A model generated the notes under the pieces. That model had not been told where the DNA came from. It saw only the letters and a program-made list of their open reading frames with translations, and did no database searches. Below, one piece after another: positions 52,265 to 54,280 of a stretch of DNA of 54,280 nucleotides (positions are counted from its first letter, which is position 1; every line of letters starts with the position of its first letter). Where the stretch lies: NCBI RefSeq assembly GCF_009711415.1, contig NZ_SMLZ01000085.1, positions 1-54,280 of the forward strand, written 5' to 3'. The position numbers were made by a program, and so were the translations under genes. This DNA is from Roseibium denhamense. GTDB lineage: Bacteria > Pseudomonadota > Alphaproteobacteria > Rhizobiales > Stappiaceae.

Positions 52265-52329
52265 CACACTTCAGATCAAAAGCGATTTTCCCCAACAGCC
52301 GGAACCGGCACGTTTCTGTCTGAGTGGGA
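52265..52329 (-). repeat. Dispersed 3'-end repeat, copy B
   Basis: About 65 bp on the minus strand, starting 6 bp behind the stop codon of the gene at 52336. It matches copy A (48922-48987) in orientation and spacing from the stop codon. Its centre holds the palindrome GCCGGTTCCGGC, and ACAG/CTGT can extend that stem, so the hairpin is kept although the arm sequence changed relative to copy A. Confidence 0.6.
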
Positions 52330-52335
52330 GTTGGT

Positions 52336-53049
52336 CTAGCCGGGCTTTATGCGGCGGAAACTGGTGACTTTGCCCAGGATGCTGTGTTCGATCACCTGCC
52401 AATCCGCAAGCAGGTCCCGGTCGAAACGGTAGCGAATTTCAATACCTTTTTGAAAGGCGACAGCCCGGTGGCAGACCGAGTTGCCCGTACTGGCATCTTG
52501 GCTGCAGCGCGCAATAAAACCGTTGGGCGTCGTGGGATCGAAGGCGATGATGTCACTGGATGCGTTTTTGCGTGACAGCCTCAAGACCGTTAGCCCGGCC
52601 GGGCCATCCAACTCACCGCCGCGCGCAAGCCGGCGGTAGAACGGATCAAGCCTGGCCCGCATAGTCTCCCGCCCCGGGTTGCTCTCAAGGTCAATGGTGA
52701 TCGTCCTGTTTGCCGTTCTGGAGGCTGGATACTTTTGCGGCACCGCCGACAATTCCGGCCAAGTTACCTCAAGGCTGAGCTTCGGCACGGACCTGCGGCC
52801 TGAGGCGAGCGCGGCTTTCTGACGGGTGTTCACAAGAAGGTCAGAGGGGATCGCAAACGCGCTTGGACCGATCTCCACATCAAGGATCTGCGGATACTGG
52901 AACCTGGATGCTGCGGTGTCCCAGTTCCAGGTCCAATAGGCGATACGATCGGCAAGATAGGCTGCAGCCAAGACTGCAATGGAGACCGCAAGAACCGAAA
53001 ACCGTCCTGGTTTGAGACCGATCGGGTCGGGCAGGGACATGGGGGTCAT
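52336..53049 (-). CDS. Membrane-anchored protein of unknown function
   Basis: This protein of about 237 aa has one N-terminal membrane segment (FSVLAVSIAVLAAAYLADRI) after a short cytoplasmic start and a periplasmic part I do not recognise. The mature region contains LDVEIGPSAFAIPSDLLVNT, a basic central stretch, and two cysteines in IARCSQDASTGNSVCHRAV that could form a disulfide. The last part (GIEIRYRFDRDLLADWQVIE) looks beta-rich. I favour the ATG at 53049, with AAAGG upstream; one at 53076 is possible. A repeat element lies 6 bp behind its stop. Confidence 0.65.
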   Translation of the reverse strand: MTPMSLPDPIGLKPGRFSVLAVSIAVLAAAYLADRIAYWTWNWDTAASRFQYPQILDVEIGPSAFAIPSDLLVNTRQKAALASGRRSVPKLSLEVTWPELSAVPQKYPASRTANRTITIDLESNPGRETMRARLDPFYRRLARGGELDGPAGLTVLRLSRKNASSDIIAFDPTTPNGFIARCSQDASTGNSVCHRAVAFQKGIEIRYRFDRDLLADWQVIEHSILGKVTSFRRIKPG

Positions 53050-53230
53050 TGCACTGCCTTTGACCTGATACGGCACAATCTGTCCTGGAACGGAACAATT
53101 TTCCCGGTATGGGAGTCCGGCCGCCCATGTCTGATTGCCATATTCTTTGGGTTTTTGCCCATTTCCCAGCCCGGCACGGAGTTTGCTCTTGACCCTTTAC
53201 GAATTCTTAATCACCCTCCGGGTGAAAGGG

Positions 53231-53245
53231 TTAACAGGGGGTTAA
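53231..53245. promoter_or_regulatory. Candidate CtrA binding site
   Basis: TTAACAGGGGGTTAA matches the full alphaproteobacterial CtrA consensus TTAA-N7-TTAA exactly. It lies 8 bp upstream of the ATG at 53254, inside an AT/GC-mixed promoter region that also contains a small hairpin CACCC/GGGTG (53213-53225). So close to a start codon it would more likely repress than activate. Confidence 0.5.
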
Positions 53246-53253
53246 CGGGCGAC

Positions 53254-53577
53254 ATGTCGAGTTTACTAATCGTTGGATACATTGCTTGCGCGGGGTTTGT
53301 GGCAGCCGGTGTCCTTGGAAGCCTGTACCAGCTGGTAACGAGCCAGCCGCCGCGTTTCAATTTTGCAGGTGAGACCGTTTTGAGTTTCCTTGCGGGAGTG
53401 ATGATGTGTGTGTTCGCCGGCCCATTCATCATTATGCGCAATGCAATCCGGGGGCGCCGGATCGAAAACCGTCCGCTGGGCTGGCTGGTCGCTTCATCGA
53501 CCATCGCCGGCATGTGGAGCATGTGCTCGGGTGTCATGGTGATGAACGTCGCCCTCATCGTCGCCGGCTACCCGTAA
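53254..53577 (+). CDS. Small integral membrane protein
   Basis: This 107-aa protein has three hydrophobic segments (about residues 4-27, 44-63 and 78-103) and a short basic loop ([13 protein letters not shown]). I do not recognise a named family. The ATG at 53254 is the first that excludes a charged, unlikely N-terminal extension. It is followed 7 bp later by a gamma-carbonic anhydrase gene, probably in one transcript, and has a CtrA-type box directly in front. Confidence 0.65.
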   Translation: MSSLLIVGYIACAGFVAAGVLGSLYQLVTSQPPRFNFAGETVLSFLAGVMMCVFAGPFIIMRNAIRGRRIENRPLGWLVASSTIAGMWSMCSGVMVMNVALIVAGYP

Positions 53578-53584
53578 TACCAAG

Positions 53585-54112
53585 ATGCCTGTCTACAGCC
53601 TTGACGGACGCAAACCCGTTTTTCCCGCCGAAGGCGCGTATTGGATCGCCCCAACTGCAACGCTTATTGGAGATATCCTTCTGGAGACCGATGCCAGTGT
53701 TTGGTTTGGCGCGGTTTTAAGAGGGGATAACGAACGCATTTCGGTTGGGGCACGCTCCAACATTCAAGACGGTTGCGTTTGCCATACCGATATGGGGTTT
53801 CCGCTGAACATCGGGGCGGACTGCACAATCGGGCACAATGCCATCCTCCATGGCTGCGTGATCAAGGACGGATCTCTTGTCGGGATGGGCGCCACTATTT
53901 TGAATGGTACCGTGATCGGATCAAACTGCATTGTCGGCGCAAATGCGCTGATCCCCGAAGGCAAGGTTATCCCGGATAATTCGCTCGTGGTCGGCATGCC
54001 AGGGAAGGTCGTGCGGGAGCGGAGCGAAGCCTCTGCCAGCGATCTTGTGCGGTCTGCCGCCGGTTATGTCGCGAATTGGCGCAGGTTTAGTACAGGTCTC
54101 GGCGAACTTTAA
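53585..54112 (+). CDS. Gamma-carbonic anhydrase family protein
   Basis: This 175-aa left-handed beta-helix protein belongs to the gamma-carbonic anhydrase group (YrdA/CaiE-like). It has [20 protein letters not shown], then [20 protein letters not shown], and the metal-binding His residues in CVCHTD and IGHNAILHG. Members bind zinc or iron as trimers; many are not active carbonic anhydrases, so enzymatic function is open. It follows the small membrane protein by 7 bp. Confidence 0.9.
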   Translation: MPVYSLDGRKPVFPAEGAYWIAPTATLIGDILLETDASVWFGAVLRGDNERISVGARSNIQDGCVCHTDMGFPLNIGADCTIGHNAILHGCVIKDGSLVGMGATILNGTVIGSNCIVGANALIPEGKVIPDNSLVVGMPGKVVRERSEASASDLVRSAAGYVANWRRFSTGLGEL

Positions 54113-54130
54113 GCTCATCGTCACAACCAC

Positions 54131-54175
54131 TGATCAGAAAAACGGGAACCGGCCTGCGGGGGCGGGCCGGTTCCC
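54131..54175 (-). terminator. Hairpin with minus-strand T-tract at the window end
   Basis: GGGAACCGGCC (54144-54154) pairs perfectly with GGCCGGTTCCC (54165-54175), 10-nt loop. On the minus strand GTTTTTCTGATC follows, so it fits the terminator of a minus-strand gene entering from the right. A possible end of such a gene, reading VSSVSN then TAG, lies at 54259-54280, but too little is visible to call it. In the plus direction the hairpin also closes the gamma-carbonic anhydrase unit. Confidence 0.65.
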
Positions 54176-54280
54176 TGGATCCGGTCGTGGTAGGGATGGG
54201 GAGGGTGGGGACGCGACCGGATCGTCCAGAAGGCCCTTCCGGGCCAACCCTGAAATGTCTAGTTCGAAACGCTGCTGACC

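Noticed and set aside
1..54280. Search for CRISPR arrays, insertion sequences, integrases, phage genes or toxin-antitoxin pairs
   Set aside because: No regular direct repeats with spacers, transposase motifs, integrase or recognisable toxin genes were seen. The MoxR-VWA-MazG set was considered as defence-related but fits housekeeping families.

Overview
The window looks like an ordinary chromosomal stretch of an alphaproteobacterium of the order Hyphomicrobiales (Rhizobiales), most probably near the Stappiaceae (Labrenzia/Roseibium/Stappia type). The evidence is its set of alphaproteobacterial families: DUF1491, DUF2336, DUF3126, DUF5330, DUF6456, the Usg family, paired short DUF1214/DUF1254 proteins, a MoxR-VWA pair without cox genes, and map-radC coupling. 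The GC content is moderate to high and there is one candidate CtrA box. The genus is inference. I see no rRNA, insertion sequence, prophage, CRISPR array or island boundary.

Layout. 1-5.0 kb: the 3' part of a DUF6456 gene, sufE, a DUF5330 gene with a clear terminator, then a plus-strand group of a degenerate sensor kinase, a membrane-anchored peptidoglycan-binding protein and DUF1491. 5.1-9.4 kb: DUF2336, a 68-69 aa conserved small protein, a lipoprotein and a TPR-sulfotransferase. 9.4-16.4 kb: a bifunctional class A penicillin-binding protein overlapping DUF1214 and DUF1254 genes, a YcgN-type protein, a TetR regulator divergent from a flavodoxin-fold oxidoreductase with two identical palindromic operators between them, and an MltF-like lytic transglycosylase. 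16.5-21.9 kb: DUF3833, P1 peptidase, flavin reductase, an orphan ABC substrate-binding protein, YceI, an L,D-transpeptidase, and a hairpin-rich spacer. 21.6-26.2 kb: an operon of MoxR ATPase, VWA protein and MazG-like pyrophosphatase, then cytochrome c, Usg, and the coupled DUF2007-methyltransferase pair.

26.4-34.1 kb: a long-chain polyprenyl diphosphate synthase convergent with the operon TPR protein-ispE, so two steps of isoprenoid supply are adjacent; then ppdK followed 4 bp later by meaB. 34.2-40.9 kb: two membrane-bound GGDEF-EAL proteins flank map-radC and tRNA-Leu(TAA). Both have non-consensus GGDEF sites, which suggests that this locus degrades c-di-GMP. The second seems to start at an ATT codon. 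41.2-48 kb: trkH, sfsA, two paralogous L,D-transpeptidases, and an operon of zf-CHCC protein, FAD monooxygenase, CinA-type protein and xanthine phosphoribosyltransferase. 48.1-54.3 kb: two alpha/beta hydrolases, enoyl-CoA hydratase, cysE, DUF3126 with a strong terminator, an unknown anchored protein, a small membrane protein behind a perfect CtrA-type box, and a gamma-carbonic anhydrase.

Cell-wall enzymes recur (PBP1a, MltF, three YkuD proteins, a peptidoglycan-binding protein), but they are scattered and do not form one system. I found no clear new multi-gene system. The best leads are regulatory or small-scale: the duplicated TetR operator, the ATT start, a roughly 66-bp repeat placed 6 nt behind two stop codons, the CtrA box, the kinase without catalytic boxes and the hairpin-rich 21.4-21.6 kb spacer.
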